NCBI GenBank assembly: GCA_015501595.1
Contig: JADNRX010000056.1
Coordinates: forward strand, 62,001-126,000
Reading direction: 5' to 3'
Source: Hymenopellis radicata
Taxonomy: Eukaryota; Basidiomycota; Agaricomycetes; Agaricales; Physalacriaceae
DNA: 64,000 nt
Below, in pieces: positions 46,101 through 58,283 of this stretch (positions are counted from its first letter, which is position 1; every line of letters begins with the position of its first letter). Under the pieces are notes generated by a model, which was given only the letters and a program-made list of their open reading frames with translations, ran no database searches and had not been told where the DNA came from. Made by a program: the position numbers and the translations under genes.

Positions 46101-47923
46101 TATCTGACCAAATCATCGCTTGGGCGAACAAGTCGGAAAACGAGAAGGACGGTCGCACTCTCATCCAGGTCATCCGTCTTGTGTTCGAGAAAGCTACCGA
46201 CGAAGCTGCTTGGTCTGAAATGTACGCGCGGTTGTGTCGGAAGATGATGGAACAGATCAGCAACCGGGTTCAAGACGACGGGATCAAGGGACAAGGTGGC
46301 GCACCCATCACTGGTGGCCATCTCTTCCGCAAGTACTTGCTCAACCGGTGTCAGGAAGACTTCGAGCGTGGATGGGTCGCCAAAGAAGCTACTGCGGCTG
46401 CCGCGGCCGGGAAGGCTGGTCAAGACGAAGCTATCAAGGCTGGAAATGAGAACAAGGAGGGCGAGGAGATTGCACTCTACTCGGAAGAGTACTACGCCGC
46501 TCAAAAGGCGAAGCGTCAAGGCCTCGGTTTGATAAAGTTCATTGGAGAACTGTTCAAGCTCCAGATGTTGACAGAGCGCATCATGCACGAGTGTGTCAAG
46601 AAACTTCTCGGAAATGTCGATAACCCTGAGGAGGAAGAGATCGAATCACTCTGCAAGCTTTTGGCCACCGTTGGGGAAATGCTCGACACACAGAAGGCTC
46701 GGGCCCACATGGACGTGTACTTCTCTCGCATGAAGGAGTTGAGGAAGAGCAGCAATGTCAGCTCTCGGATGCAGTACATGTTACAGGTCAGTTTGTCTTT
46801 ACGTTTTTTTTGACGTTCTTTTTCTTACGCCTTATCGCAGGACGTTATCGAGTTACGTGAACGCCGGTGGGTTAACCGGAAGGCTGTTGCAGCTCCTGCG
46901 ACGATTGCGCAAATCCACGAGGCCGTAAGTGTATCTTGTGGTTCGCCTCTTTTCATAGCTCTAACCGTCTTCGAATTAGGCTGCCAAGGAGAAGGCTGTC
47001 GCTGAAAAGGAGTCGTATCAGCGCCAGATGACGATGTCTATGTCTCGTGGTGGATCCAGACGCGGTGCTGACCGTGGGGATCAACAGCAAGTCGGTCCAG
47101 ATGGTTGGACGACCGCTGGATCCGCGCCGCGTGCACCTCCCAAGGCTGGCGACTTGTCCAAATTCGGCCAAATCAACAAAGGTTCGAATGCGCCGTTAAC
47201 GTTTGGTCCTCAAAGCAATATCTACTCTGGCAAGAAGGACAACAAACGCGACTCAATACAGCGAACGAATTCGCAGAATATGTTCTCCATGCTCCAGGCC
47301 GAGACTCCTGCCGAGCCCTCTGCACCGAAAGGTATTTTACATGATCTATATGCTTGATTTTCTTTTACTCATGTCTGTCGTTAGAACCTACTCAACGCAA
47401 GAGACTTGTGTTGGCACCTCGATCCAAGCCCATCGAATTCCCCACCGCGGAAACAGAGCAAGGATCTGATGATGAGGTGGACTCGCCCACTGAGGAGAGC
47501 GCTGCACCTGAGATGCCTGCCGAGGACGCCAAGAAGAAGGTTGGGGAGGACCTGAAAGAGTTCTTCGCGGTCCGGAACTTGGAAGAAGCAGAAGACTACT
47601 TCAAGTCATTACCCGCATCGCACCATCACCTGTTAGTCGACAAGTTGGTTTCTTCGGCGATCGAGTCGAAGGAGGCAGACGCACAGCTTGTCGGGGACTT
47701 CTTTGCGCGTGCCTCGTCTCAGAGTCTATGCGCCCCAGCCGCGTTCGAGCAAGGCATAGCGCCTGTTGCCGAGTTCCTGGACGATATTGCTATTGATGCG
47801 CCCAAGGCTCCTAATCTCCTGGCCATAATGATCAAGGGCGCGGACCTCTCAGAGGAACAACGGACACGGATAGCCTCCAAGTCGGAGGAGAGTGGCGCCA
47901 AGCTTCTTGAGCTTATATCTTAG
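43193..47923 (+). CDS. eIF4G: translation initiation factor eIF4G
   Basis: Scaffold of the eIF4F cap-binding complex, bridging eIF4E, eIF4A and poly(A)-binding protein in the cytoplasm. Seven exons give about 1,470 residues. The N-terminus (PPQLPSKSAWSKGPP) and a long Pro/Ser/Gln-rich region precede a roughly 150-residue Lys/Glu-rich coiled coil (44630-45060). The eIF4E-binding motif YDREFLL (YxxxxL-hydrophobic) sits at the start of exon 4 (about 45457). The MIF4G domain runs from VDRKVKGLLNKLTMEKFDSI through FGxLxK-like KFIGELFKLQMLT and LCKLLATVGEMLD to VIELRERRW. A C-terminal MA3-like domain (AKKKVGEDLKEFFAVRNLEE) ends the protein. All joins are in frame. Its promoter and first codons have been copied to 31.8-32.1 kb. 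Confidence 0.93.
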
Positions 47924-48806
47924 ATCGCATAGTTTTCTTCCTTCGCATTGACTGCCTCCATCCTCGGTATTTTAGCACGTAGCATGATCATTTCTGTTTT
48001 GCATCCTGTTTATTTTTCTTTCGCTTCTTATTATGTTCTGCATGTTTCTATAGTTCTCCGACGCGCTTACATATAGCATGGAAGTAGGTAGCGTACATAC
48101 TTTGAGCAGAACCAGAGATTGTATGCTTCTTCATCGAACGTGCGTGTACGTATGAGAGTGATGGCCTTGGCGGTAGTTAGTAGTGGGATTCTCGGGTGAT
48201 GTGACGTGAAGCTCGAGGTATAAAACGTTGTCTGTCCTTTCCTACCGGAATGGTGAAAATATAACTTGGGATACCAATATCTGTCCACAGCAGATACCTT
48301 TCCGGCCATCAAACCCGTCAGCAGCCATACATTGCGCGGAATGTTCAATGCTGGGTGACAAATTGAATATTGCGCCACACTGTGCAAGATGTGACATGTC
48401 CTACAAGAACCCTACAACCGACATACACCTTGCTGAAACTTATGATAGGAGTTATGGAGACTTCATTAAAATGTTACACCACCCTGACAGCTATACCCCA
48501 CGGTGACAGTAGGCAGTGGCCTGCATTCTCGCCACTCCGATCACTTTCAATTGTTTGCTTGGCTGTAACGTCACACCTCCAAAATGGATCCGTCCTAAAG
48601 GGGTTTTGTGGTCGTTACCCAAAACGGAGGGCCCACTACGATCTTGACCCTCATCATTCTGTAATTGTCGTTCTTTCGCAGGACCTTTTTAATTCGGTCT
48701 TATCGCCGTATCACATCACTATATATTGGTCGACGCCTTATTTATCGGGTGGTCCGCGCCCTCAATACCCCGCGTGCTGGGTCCGCCATACCTATTCAGC
48801 CATTTC
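47924..48806. other. intergenic region
   Basis: Contains the eIF4G 3' UTR and the TRK promoter. Frames on both strands (for example 48067-48387 minus) have no recognised motif. A TATATATT stretch lies near 48719, about 90 bases before the TRK start. Confidence 0.5.
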
Positions 48807-51800
48807 ATGCCTGCTATTCCGTCTGTCGCGACTCAACATGAGCGTTGGTGGAGATCCATACGAAAACACCTCAACTTCTACCGGGTTCATATCCTCTTCT
48901 TGTATGTTCAACCTTTTCTGGAGGCTATTCATTGAGCTAGCTAAACTTTTCGCAGCACGTTCACCCCCCTTATTTTTTCGGGCATCTTCTACGCGAGCAA
49001 TGGCGAATTCCAGATATCCTACATCGACAGCCTCTTCAACTGCGTTAGCGCCATGACCGTCTGCGGGCTCGCGACGGTCGACCTGAGCTCACTGACGCCG
49101 TGGCAGCAGGTCATATTGTTCATTCAGATGTGCATGGGAAGTCCTGTACGCGTCCCTCCTTTCACCGTGCCCCCCCGGTCCTGAACCTATCACAGGTCGT
49201 CGTCTCCTGGTTCATGGTCTTTCTTCGGAGGTGAGCAACCCTCCAGTTCTTCCGCGCTCCCCCCGGCCTCAATCCGCCGCAGACATTACTTTGCCCGAAA
49301 GTTCCAATACATCATCGATAGTACGGCCGCGTCCAAAGCTCCTTCCGCATTCCTCCCGGAGAGGCATGTGCCCTGGTACCGCCGGCCGTTCCATCGCAGC
49401 CACAAGCAGCAGGACGTGAATGAGGAAGGGAGCGATGACAACTCGGATCACCGTGGTAGTGTCAAGAGGGTGCGAACGCACATGATACGGCGCATGGACG
49501 ACGCGCCGAAGCTCGTCGACCCCAGCGGGTGGATCAGCGAGGGCCGGTCCGTTCCTTTGATGAGGTCGAGCACCGTGCAGTCTGCGCAGGAGCTCAACCG
49601 GCACCTAGCGTTTGCTCCAATATCCCCTGAACGTCGTCCTGCGTCTCTCAATATCAGTCTTAATCCTCGCAGGCTGTCGCGGAGGCTGTCTGACCCCGGT
49701 ACGCCATCGCGACAGAACTCCATCAAGAACGGTACGCGACTCTTTCTTCAGATTTCAGCTGTTCTGATGTCGCGTCTTGTTCTTTTCTTGTCTTTTCGCT
49801 TCTTGATGTCGTGAAGCTCCCATGAAGAGATTCGAGACTATCGGAGTCGGCACTTTGCAGCACCGATTGGCTCGAACGCCTACGGTTGATTTTCGTCGCA
49901 CGCAGACTGTAGAATTTGGTCGAACACAGACGGTAGAGTTCGCGCCGCTAAGGCGACGAACACGAGATGCAACTCGCATGTACTCGGATCGCATCTCTGA
50001 GATTGATGCAGGCGCACCCTCGAACGACGATCAGCGGACATACAGGACTGGGCTCAACACTCACGCGTCGCTACCCACGCATTATACAGGGCACAGCTAT
50101 AAGCCGACTGGCACCAAGCATAGCGGGTTCGGAGGCTTCCCCATGCCTCACGAGATTATCGGGCGGCTTGTCAACAAGTTCTTCCCGGGCGTGAAACGAC
50201 AACTGACACGGACTGTGACGGTTCCATTGACGACGACCATCGCGTCTCAGCGCGGCGGAGCAACCGCGAGTGGTGCGAAGATGGTTCCGTACATCTCCTT
50301 TGATGCCGTCGTTGGCCACAACTCGGCGTTCCCGTACTTGACGAACACTCAGATCGAGGAACTGGGTGGCGTCGAGTACCGTGCCCTGAATGCGCTCCTG
50401 TGGATCGTAGCTGGGGTAGGTGGAGTCTTTTTTAGTTGTGATCCTTGTGCTAAGGGGAGTTGTAGTATCACATTGGCTTGCAGTTGTTGGCGTTCGTTGT
50501 CATTGCGCCGTACATGGCCCGGGCGGAGTGGAGCGCGGATTTCGTCCCGCCTGCGCTTCATCGTGCATTGAATACAACGTGGTTTTCTGCTTTTCAGGTT
50601 GTATCCGCATATACGAATACGGGAATGTCGTTGGTCGATACTTCCATGGTTCCATTTCAAAAGGCATACCCGATGATCATCTTCATGATGATGCTCATCT
50701 TAGCCGGCAATACTGCTTTTGTGAGTATTTTCTTATGTGGCGCGCGACTTTAACTTATACACTCGTCACAGCCTATATTGTGAGTCGCAGATTCCGAACT
50801 TTCACGCTAAACTCAACACCTGATTTGTCTCCAGTTTACGACTTATGATGTAAGTCGTTTCTTCTCCAATTAGGGTATCCGTCTAACGCATGTACGTGCA
50901 GATGGATTTTTAACGAAACTCGTTCCGAAGAATTCACGGGCCAATGAGACGCTACACTTTCTGCTAGATCATCCACGACGCTGTTTTATATATCTGTTTC
51001 CCTCGCATCAGACTTGGTTTCTTCTAACTATTGTACTATTTCTCAAGTGAGTTGCAATTTTTTAACCAAGTGTGCCTTTTCACTGACCGGGCTGTCCTAG
51101 TTTCACGGATTGGTTCTTCTTCATGGTGCTAGATATCGGAACACCTGCCATTGAAATGATACCTCTCGGGACCAGATTTATAATTGGCCTTTTACAGGCA
51201 ATTGCAGTGCGAGCAGCTGGATTTGGAACAGTTTCTCTTTCAGCTCTCGCCCCGGCTGTCAAGTGAGTCATACTACCTCTGAGGCTGCGTATATCTGACG
51301 CATTGTAGAGTCCTGTACGTCGTCATGATGTATGTCAGCGTCTGTGAGTGCGTTGTCTTCCGTCGAGAGCTCCGTATTGACGAAATCTCCGCGACATAGA
51401 TCCCATTGCCATGAGGTATGTTCACGCTGGGGGTTGTCAGTAAGGTTTTGATGTTGATGTGTTGCCAGTGTGCGTTCGACGAACGTTTATGAGGAGCAGT
51501 CTCTCGGGGTCTTTCAGGAGGAATCAGATCATGAATCTGAATTCCAACCGACTGGTCCCCGGGTTGCTGTTTGGAGTGCATATCTGGCCATGCATGCGAG
51601 GAAACAGTTGGCTTTTGGTATGCTTTAGCTCTGCTAATCTTGATCGACATTGACGACCGTGTGCAGACATGTGGTGGTTGGGTCTGGCACTGTTCCTGGT
51701 TTGCATCATCGAAGTAGGTTTTCACATTACTGAAGCTTGAGATTGCGTCATTTATGTTTGTTTAGCGCGACAATCTCGAAAACGAAAGCAATTTTGAGTG

Positions 51801-52309
51801 GTTTAATATTTTCAACATTGGTCAGTAGCGAGTCTCTTCCGGAACAGATGAGTTCTGAAAACAGTCCTGTTCTAGTATTCGAACTTGTGTCTGCGTATGG
51901 TACTGTCGGATTAAGCTTAGGCTTACCCTACGTTGGTTCATTCTCATTTCTTCACTTTCACAACTCAAGACTCTCATAGGCCAGTTATTCATTCTCTGGA
52001 GATTTCCGGACGTTATCAAAACTCATCGTGGTCCTTGTCATGCTTCGAGGCCGCCACCGTGGTCTTCCTGTTGCCATCGATCGCGCCGTAATGTTCCCTA
52101 TGGAATTCAAACGGGATGAAGATGATGAAGATGACCTAGACGAGCCCATGCGCGGTTCTCACACGTTCACCAATACTCCGAATACTGGTCGTGTGGACGA
52201 GAAAAGTGTTAACGAGGATTCTTCTTCTGATCTGCGACAACGTAGTGCACGTCCAGACCTTGCGGAAGAGGACGAGGAAGATCCACGGAGACGGAGTGAA
52301 GAGGTTTAG
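48807..52309 (+). CDS. TRK-family potassium transporter
   Basis: High-affinity K+ uptake protein of the fungal Trk1/Trk2 type, plasma membrane, roughly 850 residues from about 15 exons. Four pore-loop segments are visible: SAMTVCGLATVDLSSLTP, SAYTNTGMSLVDTS, RAAGFGTVSLSALAP and SAYGTVGLSLGLP, each with the filter glycine. The long cytoplasmic loop between the first two pores (49300-50300) is Arg/Ser-rich and carries a short triple repeat (TPTVDF, TQTVEF, TQTVEF). The C-terminus, after LVMLRGRHRGLPVAIDRAV, is acidic (KRDEDDEDDLDEP). Small exons, such as the 15-nt-class exon near 51401-51415, make exact borders uncertain in 50760-51990, but no frameshift was needed. Confidence 0.9.
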
Positions 52310-52814
52310 TATACCTTAGCCTATTGGATGATATTTATGAGCTATCTGATTCCACGTGTAGTAATGACCAGTAGATTGTAGGTCCTTTTCCATAGATGTA
52401 GCTTAGGCACGTTTAATGAGCTATCATTTAGTTGTATACCTTATTTTGTGTGTTTTTGTGTGACCGAGAGCGAGAACCCCACAATCGCGGGAGGTGGGGT
52501 ATGTGGTTACCTATTACTTAGAAAGAGGAGCATCGGGAGATCGAGGAAAAAATTCCCCCGTTACATGGATACTCCAAGCGGCACAAAGCAGACTCGGTCA
52601 TCTGGTCATGTTTTCGACTTGCTGACTACTCCCAGAAGAAAGTGAACTGTGGCGTTGGCGCTCTCGACTGTGCCTGGAAGCCTCGGGTGTAGAATGACTC
52701 GGGACGGGGATTCGGACGGAAACGGGTAGGGCCGATCACCACACTCGGATAAGTAAAAACCCAGTGTAAAAACTGCTGCTAATTTTTTCTTGTCTCCGGT
52801 TCACTCGCTACATC
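52310..52814. other. intergenic region
   Basis: About 500 bases between TRK and the next F-box gene. A 65-codon open frame at 52448-52645 has no recognised motif. Nothing else was seen. Confidence 0.5.
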
Positions 52815-53703
52815 ATGACCATCACGACCACGACTACCACACACGCCGGACAGCAGCGCAGAATGCGCTCGTTCTCACTATCCCTCGTATCTGCATATTC
52901 ATCCCCATTGCTCAATCTTCCCGCGGAACTTCTCATTGAAATTATTCGCGTTTTCCTTGGATGACTCGAAACCAAGCACGCTTGCCACGGTCTCCAAAGA
53001 CATCACGAGAGTCCTCAACACTATCCTTTACCACACTGTGACCTTGGAGACGGCCCGTCGCGCGACGCTTTTCGCTCGCGCGGCTCACGTGAATCCTTCA
53101 TTACTCGCTCACGTCCGCCATCTCAACATCATGGCCACCAACCTCAAATCGCACACATGGGCCGATGTATGGGGAATTCTGCCGCAGTGCAAGGGGCTGC
53201 TCTCCGTCACGTTGTCGGACGGAGACCAAGTCCCTGCGCTGACGACGTGTCTGGCGGCGAAGCGCCCGGACATCCTTTCATCGGTCACGGTCCGCCAGTT
53301 CTCGGATATTCCGCTTTCCGCGCAACCCTCCGCGGCGACGTCTCTGGCCCGGCTTCGCGTGTGCGAGCCGAGCGACATGTGGCACGCGCCGTCCGACATC
53401 CTCACATCGTTTGGCGGCCCACACCTTTCGCATCTCCAGTTGGCGCGTCGCGTTAATGGCAATGAGGAGAACGACGAGATCTTTGCTGAGGAGGTCAAGC
53501 AGATCCTTCTTGATCAGCCGCGGCTCAAAACGCTCGTTGTGAGCCTCTTCCCGTCGTCGTGGGCGGTCGACGGCGATGACGCAGACATTGAGCAAAGTCA
53601 CATTTGGCAGATGCTGCATGGAGCTGACGAGCGGCTGCTGGTAGTGAAGGGGAAGTATGGCCGATGGGTTTCCTCTCCTTGGGGTACAGCGATCTGCACG
53701 TAG
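52815..53703 (+). CDS. F-box-like protein with an apparent frameshift after the F-box
   Basis: The start MTITTTTTTHAGQQRRMRSF leads to an F-box-like motif LLNLPAELLIEIIR. The frame then hits a stop, and the continuation AFSLDDSKPSTLATVSKDIT and VLNTILYHTVTLE is offset by +1 near 52950, a one-base gain or two-base loss. The remaining 250 codons are open, with LARLRVCEPSDMWHAPSDIL and QMLHGADERLLVV, and end at 53703. The Cys-poor leucine pattern resembles the family of basidiomycete F-box proteins that end with a 'W..R..P' tail. It may be an error or a young pseudogene. Confidence 0.6.
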
Positions 53704-53848
53704 CATAGACACTAGACTATCTCTTTATTCCATGACTCTCGTCTTCGTTTCAGATTTACGCATAGAAATAGAATTGCCCAAGTATTTGCTTTAGACATTT
53801 GTACACACTATCCATAGACATACTATGCTATTTCAATTGCTTTCCGTT

Positions 53849-54553
53849 TCAAACAACTCGCGAAATCTGATGAGCGAATACAACTTATTTTCGTCAAATG
53901 CGCAAGCCGAAGGAAATGGCTCTCTCTTACCTTGCCGTTCTCGACGTGATAAATCCAGCCCGAAATCTTCGTTTCCTTCAAAAGCAGCGGGTTGTTCTTC
54001 AAATGCTCGACTTCTTCCTTAACGCTCAGCTCCAAGTTGCTAAACTCCAGGAAATCGAACTGGTCGACAAGCTGGGCCACAGCTGGAGAAGCGTCCTTCT
54101 TTACGATTTCGCGCAACTGAGGCGTCTGGAACGTCGTCATCCCACAGTCCGTGTGGTGGAAGACAGCGATTTCGCGTGGCGCTGGGAAACCACGATACTC
54201 CTAATCGCGTCTTGGCTGAAAAAGTTGAAAGATCGCGTCATGAATTCAGGAGATCCTTACACGCGTCCGCCAGCATTTCGCACAATGTGCGACTCGCCGA
54301 GCTCAATCCCGAGCGACGCCGCGGGGCTGATGAATAGGAAGGTCAGTGCGATTCCCCACACACACAACCACGTACTTGAGTCTCGCATCCATGCAGGTCA
54401 CTGCCAGGCCGCACCATGAGCGGTTATTACTGTCGCGACTTGAAGAAGACAAAGCGCACCGACGAGAAGATTCTTCGACGGGGGCATAGGCAAGCTGCCT
54501 TTATCGAATGAAGCAGCGTATTGCTCATTGCGCTCAACAAATGTAGTGGACAT
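53849..54553 (-). pseudogene. beta-carbonic anhydrase pseudogene
   Basis: Matches the intact gene exon for exon (start at 54553, end ISRVV at 53849; all splice sites kept). Between SIVVSQ and the HHTDCGM site, ten bases are missing (about 54178-54185), where the intact copy has 15 bases and this copy five. The frame then ends at a TGA just after the site of the zinc-binding His/Cys motif, so no functional enzyme can be made. The downstream half stays open (MTTFQTPQLREIVKK...), consistent with recent loss. Confidence 0.88.
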
Positions 54554-54773
54554 CGAGGTAGAAAATAAGATGAGTGGTAGTAGTAGTAGACTGAATAAGA
54601 CACGCTTTTTATAGGCCCACGCGCCGCTTCTGGCGGCGTAACTGTCATGTCTTGGATGGTGCGCAATCCTAGATAATCGTGTAAGGAAACATGTGAGCTT
54701 CAGTCAGCTCACGCTAGCCGCCAGAACTTGACTGCGAGTGGGGCGGCAAACTCGTAGTAAGCAATCTGGATAA

Positions 54774-56205
54774 CTAAATGGCGTCATCATCAAGCAAGTT
54801 GGGAGACACCGAGCCAGCGTGAGGTTGGCATCGGAGAGCTTGGAGAGACAGATTTGTCCTGGCATACTGCAAAGACTGCGGTGGTAATAAGGCGAATCCG
54901 CTTAACGTGAGGCTTGGTAACGGAGGCTGAAGCGTGGCAAGGTAATCGACGAGGAGGTCGAACTGTGGGAATGACCCTCATCCAACATCTCCAGATGGCG
55001 CAACGACGGTAACGAGAAAAGGCGAAGGAACGGAATCAATGTAATCTTGATTCCACCGGTATGTCGGTATGATTACTTCCAAAACCTGAAGATGTCGAAG
55101 AACCACCGGCGCGGCCAGGTGTAGTCTCTGGACGAGGCGGACCTGATCCCAACTGAGGACGGTGGTTTTCAAGCGCATCAGGTTTTGGTGACGGGGAAAG
55201 AAATCGTTAAAGAAATCCGCGGTATGAAAACAAGTCATGTCCAGTTCTGTCAGCAGTGGCGCGTTGATGTTCAATACAGACTGCGGTTCGATATCGACAT
55301 TGCGACACAAGGTCAGATGACGCAGGTTGGGCGTTCGCGACTCAATAGGTGGATCAGTCCGCCAAGTCGGAATGTATTCCACGACCAGAAAGTCGAGCGC
55401 CGACATATGAGCTTCCCGAAACGGCTGACTCGCTGCCGAGTAGGGGGGGAAGGAATAATGAAGAGTGCGCCAGCGATGCGCGGTGGAAGCGATGAATTCA
55501 GTGAGGAGAGAGATGTCATCTTTGCCGGCGATATTCTATGGGAAGTTGGACACATAAACATGGAGAGGTGTTGTACCGGAGTTGAGGACGTGTTTCGACG
55601 TGCGCAACCAGCCATAAGGCGTCCGGGGGATGGAGATCCGAATGATACTCCATAAAAATGGATCGTTGTGCACGATGAGCCGCCATCTGGAACAGACAGC
55701 AGAGAGGCATATTGGAGAAGCAAGTGTTCTCGCATTGAAATGCGATACATAGGGATTGGGCAGGCAGAGCCGGAATATAGACATCCAGATTTCTGGCGGG
55801 ACACGGCGAAGTGATGATAGGAGGGACCGGTACGTCTTTATGATCTCTTCAACCTTTCGGATCTCTCCCACGCACGAGCGAATGTTGTCTCGGGCTTGCC
55901 GTATAATGTCATTAGATGTTTTCGGTCAGTTTCTTGAACGACAAGGACGTACGTTCTTATTTCGGACGGAAAGTCCCGATACAACACCGCATAAGCTCGT
56001 CGGCAAGATGATTGGACATGTAGCTGTGACATTGGTCCAAAAAGGACCTTATAATCTGCTCGTGTTCCGGCGAAAGAGCCGTGCTCGTCATCAGCATCTC
56101 TTCAAGAGATGGGAGTTGTGTTGGGACCGTCGGACAAGGCACTATGAGGTGTGAATGAGCGTTACAGTAAGCAGACGTGACATTTGCCAGCGACGTACAT
56201 ATCAT
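54774..56205 (-). pseudogene. F-box pseudogene, copy of 34224-35684
   Basis: Starts as MICTSLANVTSAYCNAHS, like the intact paralog. It carries at least three lesions: a 14-nt deletion in exon 1 after HLADEL (near 55975-55990), an in-frame TAG in the codons after HVYVSN (near 55540), and a 10-nt deletion after RWNQDY (near 55040). Blocks between the lesions remain nearly identical (VPPEIWMSIFRLCLPNPYVS, PNLRHLTLCRNVDIEPQSV). Confidence 0.88.
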
Positions 56206-56814
56206 ATCGAACTTGAGAGCGTTTACAAGCAAGGGTCAGTCGTATGTATTTATCATGCGGGGGGCGATACGTGGAGCCACCGTGTACAGTGTAGCCGGAT
56301 TTTATAATGTGTCCGATTCGTCCAAAGTCAAGACGTGGCCACAATTGAGTACTGTCGCATATACCACCTGTTGTCTTGTAGACCACGCGATGAAGGAATT
56401 CGTAGACCAGTAGCTTGAGATTTGAAAAGGTTGAATTGAGAGCTGATCAACAGTTGACCACCTGCCACTCAAGTTCTGAAAGCGCATTGACCTGAAAGTC
56501 GTCGTCACCTGCGCTTGCCAACCTTAGGCTACGAACGTCGGAAAGAAAAGGGTATGTATACACGTGATCGCTCGAGTTGGACCATTCACAATGTTCAGTA
56601 GACTGCTAGTGTGGTCTGGCAATGGGAGACCGGCTGCTGTCTTTGCACATCCACCGCATTCTCACAGGACCAGCCACCCGCTCAAAGTATTCCTGTAATT
56701 GATGCGTCCAGCGGAACACGGAAGTTGAAGAAATGGCAGACATCCTTGAGTATGTAGCGGTAGAAGGCCACAAAAATTGATTTCTTATTCCTAAAACCAT
56801 GTTGTACAAAAAAA

Positions 56815-58106
56815 CTAATCGTCGTCACTCCCCTCCGCATCGTGATCACCATCGGGCTGTGGTGCAGCGAGATGGAATTCGACAAAGCCCGTCGTCGTTC
56901 TCGGCGGCGGATCGTCCCTCTTCCGTCTTCGCTTTACATTATTGACGGCAGCAGCATTTAGGGCGGCCGTGAGACTGTGAACAGGCTGTGGCACTGGTGC
57001 TGGCGGGAGAGGGAGAGGGAGAGGGAAACGCGATGCGGATGGGGTTCCTGTGCGTATGACACGCGATGATGAAGGTGTCGGGGGCGCGATGACGCGTGGG
57101 GTGGGCTCTCTGCGCTCGGCAGCAGCGGCGAGAACGTCGAGCATACTGCCCCCTCCACCGGATATACGTCTGCGTTTTGGAGGTTGATTCATTTCATCTT
57201 GGGACATGGCAGCTGCCGCGCTGACTAGTCTGTCGAGGGGCGTTTTGCGGGAGGCACGAGGGGAAGGGGCTTGACGGGAAGTAGAAGGTCTGGTTTCGCG
57301 GTAATGGGTAGAAGTTGTCTTGGAGCGCGTCTTCTTCTTTCCCCCGTTAGTAGAGTTGGCTACCCTTTCCCTGCCCAAACGGCGAGTTGCAAGGAGTAGG
57401 TGTTCTATCCGAGCGTCAGCACTGTAAGTGTCTATTTTGCGCTTTGGGGAGACGGGGGCAGGTGTCGCACGTCGGTCGTAGTGATTGACTGTTCGCGGGC
57501 GTGAGGGGGAGGGGACTACGTAGGAGGGGTAGTACTTGGATGTCGAGGTTTGAGGAGCGAAGGCGGGAGGAGTGGGAAGAAGAAGAAGAGGCTTGAGTTC
57601 CGAGAGCTCGTGCTCAAGCGCTGCGAGCCTTGCCAGGGCGTCGTTCAACTACAACACATGAGCATCATTTCAGAGGAAATGTAAAACAAATAAACCAACC
57701 TTGGCGGTCTTTCCCCGTACCTCGCCCTCCAACAGCCCATTCCTTCGTTCTAGTTCCTCCCGGTCAATGTTGCTACCTGCGGGCCGTCTCCGAATTAGCG
57801 CTTCTGCGCTCCGCTCCCAGCCTTCCCGCTCGCCGTCCCAGCGTGCCCGTTCCTCCTCGATCGTATGTACAAGTAGATCCCGTTGGGTAGCCAGAGACGA
57901 TATAACCGTCGCTTGCGTCGTCAACTGCGATCGCAGCGTCGTAAGCAAGCTCGCTATCTGCCTCACCGTCAAACCTCAAACCGACCATCAAATGAGGTGC
58001 GCACCTCGGGTGGATACCCATCCATGTTTTCCTCGTCATCATCATGTTCTCTTTCTTTTCCTTTATCTAATGTCCCATCCATAGACGACTCAAGTTTACT
58101 AGCCAT
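56815..58106 (-). CDS. hypothetical nuclear-type protein with coiled coil
   Basis: Exons 58106-58005, 57957-57700 and 57648-56815 sum to 1194 nt, 397 residues. The acidic N-terminus (KGKEREHDDDEENMD) leads to a coiled coil (LLTTLRSQLTTQATVISSLA, RDLLVHTIEEERARWDGER, NDALARLAALEHELSEL). The remainder is disordered and basic, with nuclear-localisation-like PPKRRRIS and VKRRRKRDDPP, Ala/Pro runs and an acidic end (DAEGSDDD). I do not recognise the family. It is divergently oriented to the DUS1-type gene, with only about 180 bases between the starts, so a shared promoter is likely. Confidence 0.7.
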
Positions 58107-58283
58107 CCAGTCGAAACCCGAGAGTGCGGAGCAAGAGCGTGGAGACGCCAAACATCCGCACACAGCGGCCAAAACGCGTGTGTCACGTGCCGGGCCGGCA
58201 ATTCTGATTGAGCAATCTCCTTCCACTCAACCACCATCATTCGGCTGTTAACTGCCCTCCGGGCAACCGTCAATGCTCTATTC

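Larger units (their letters stand above)
53768..56583 (-). repeat. inverted duplicate of 33632-36722 (decayed arm)
   Basis: The whole block, read on the minus strand, follows the order of 33.6-36.7 kb: flanking repeat, F-box gene, spacer with the TATA-like box, carbonic anhydrase, 3' flank. Similarity is high but interrupted by indels. Arms are about 17 kb apart and enclose the membrane protein genes, MITE, eIF4G and TRK. Confidence 0.92.

Noticed and set aside
45905..46588. 227-codon antisense frame opposite the MIF4G domain
   Set aside because: Shadow of the conserved plus-strand coding exon.
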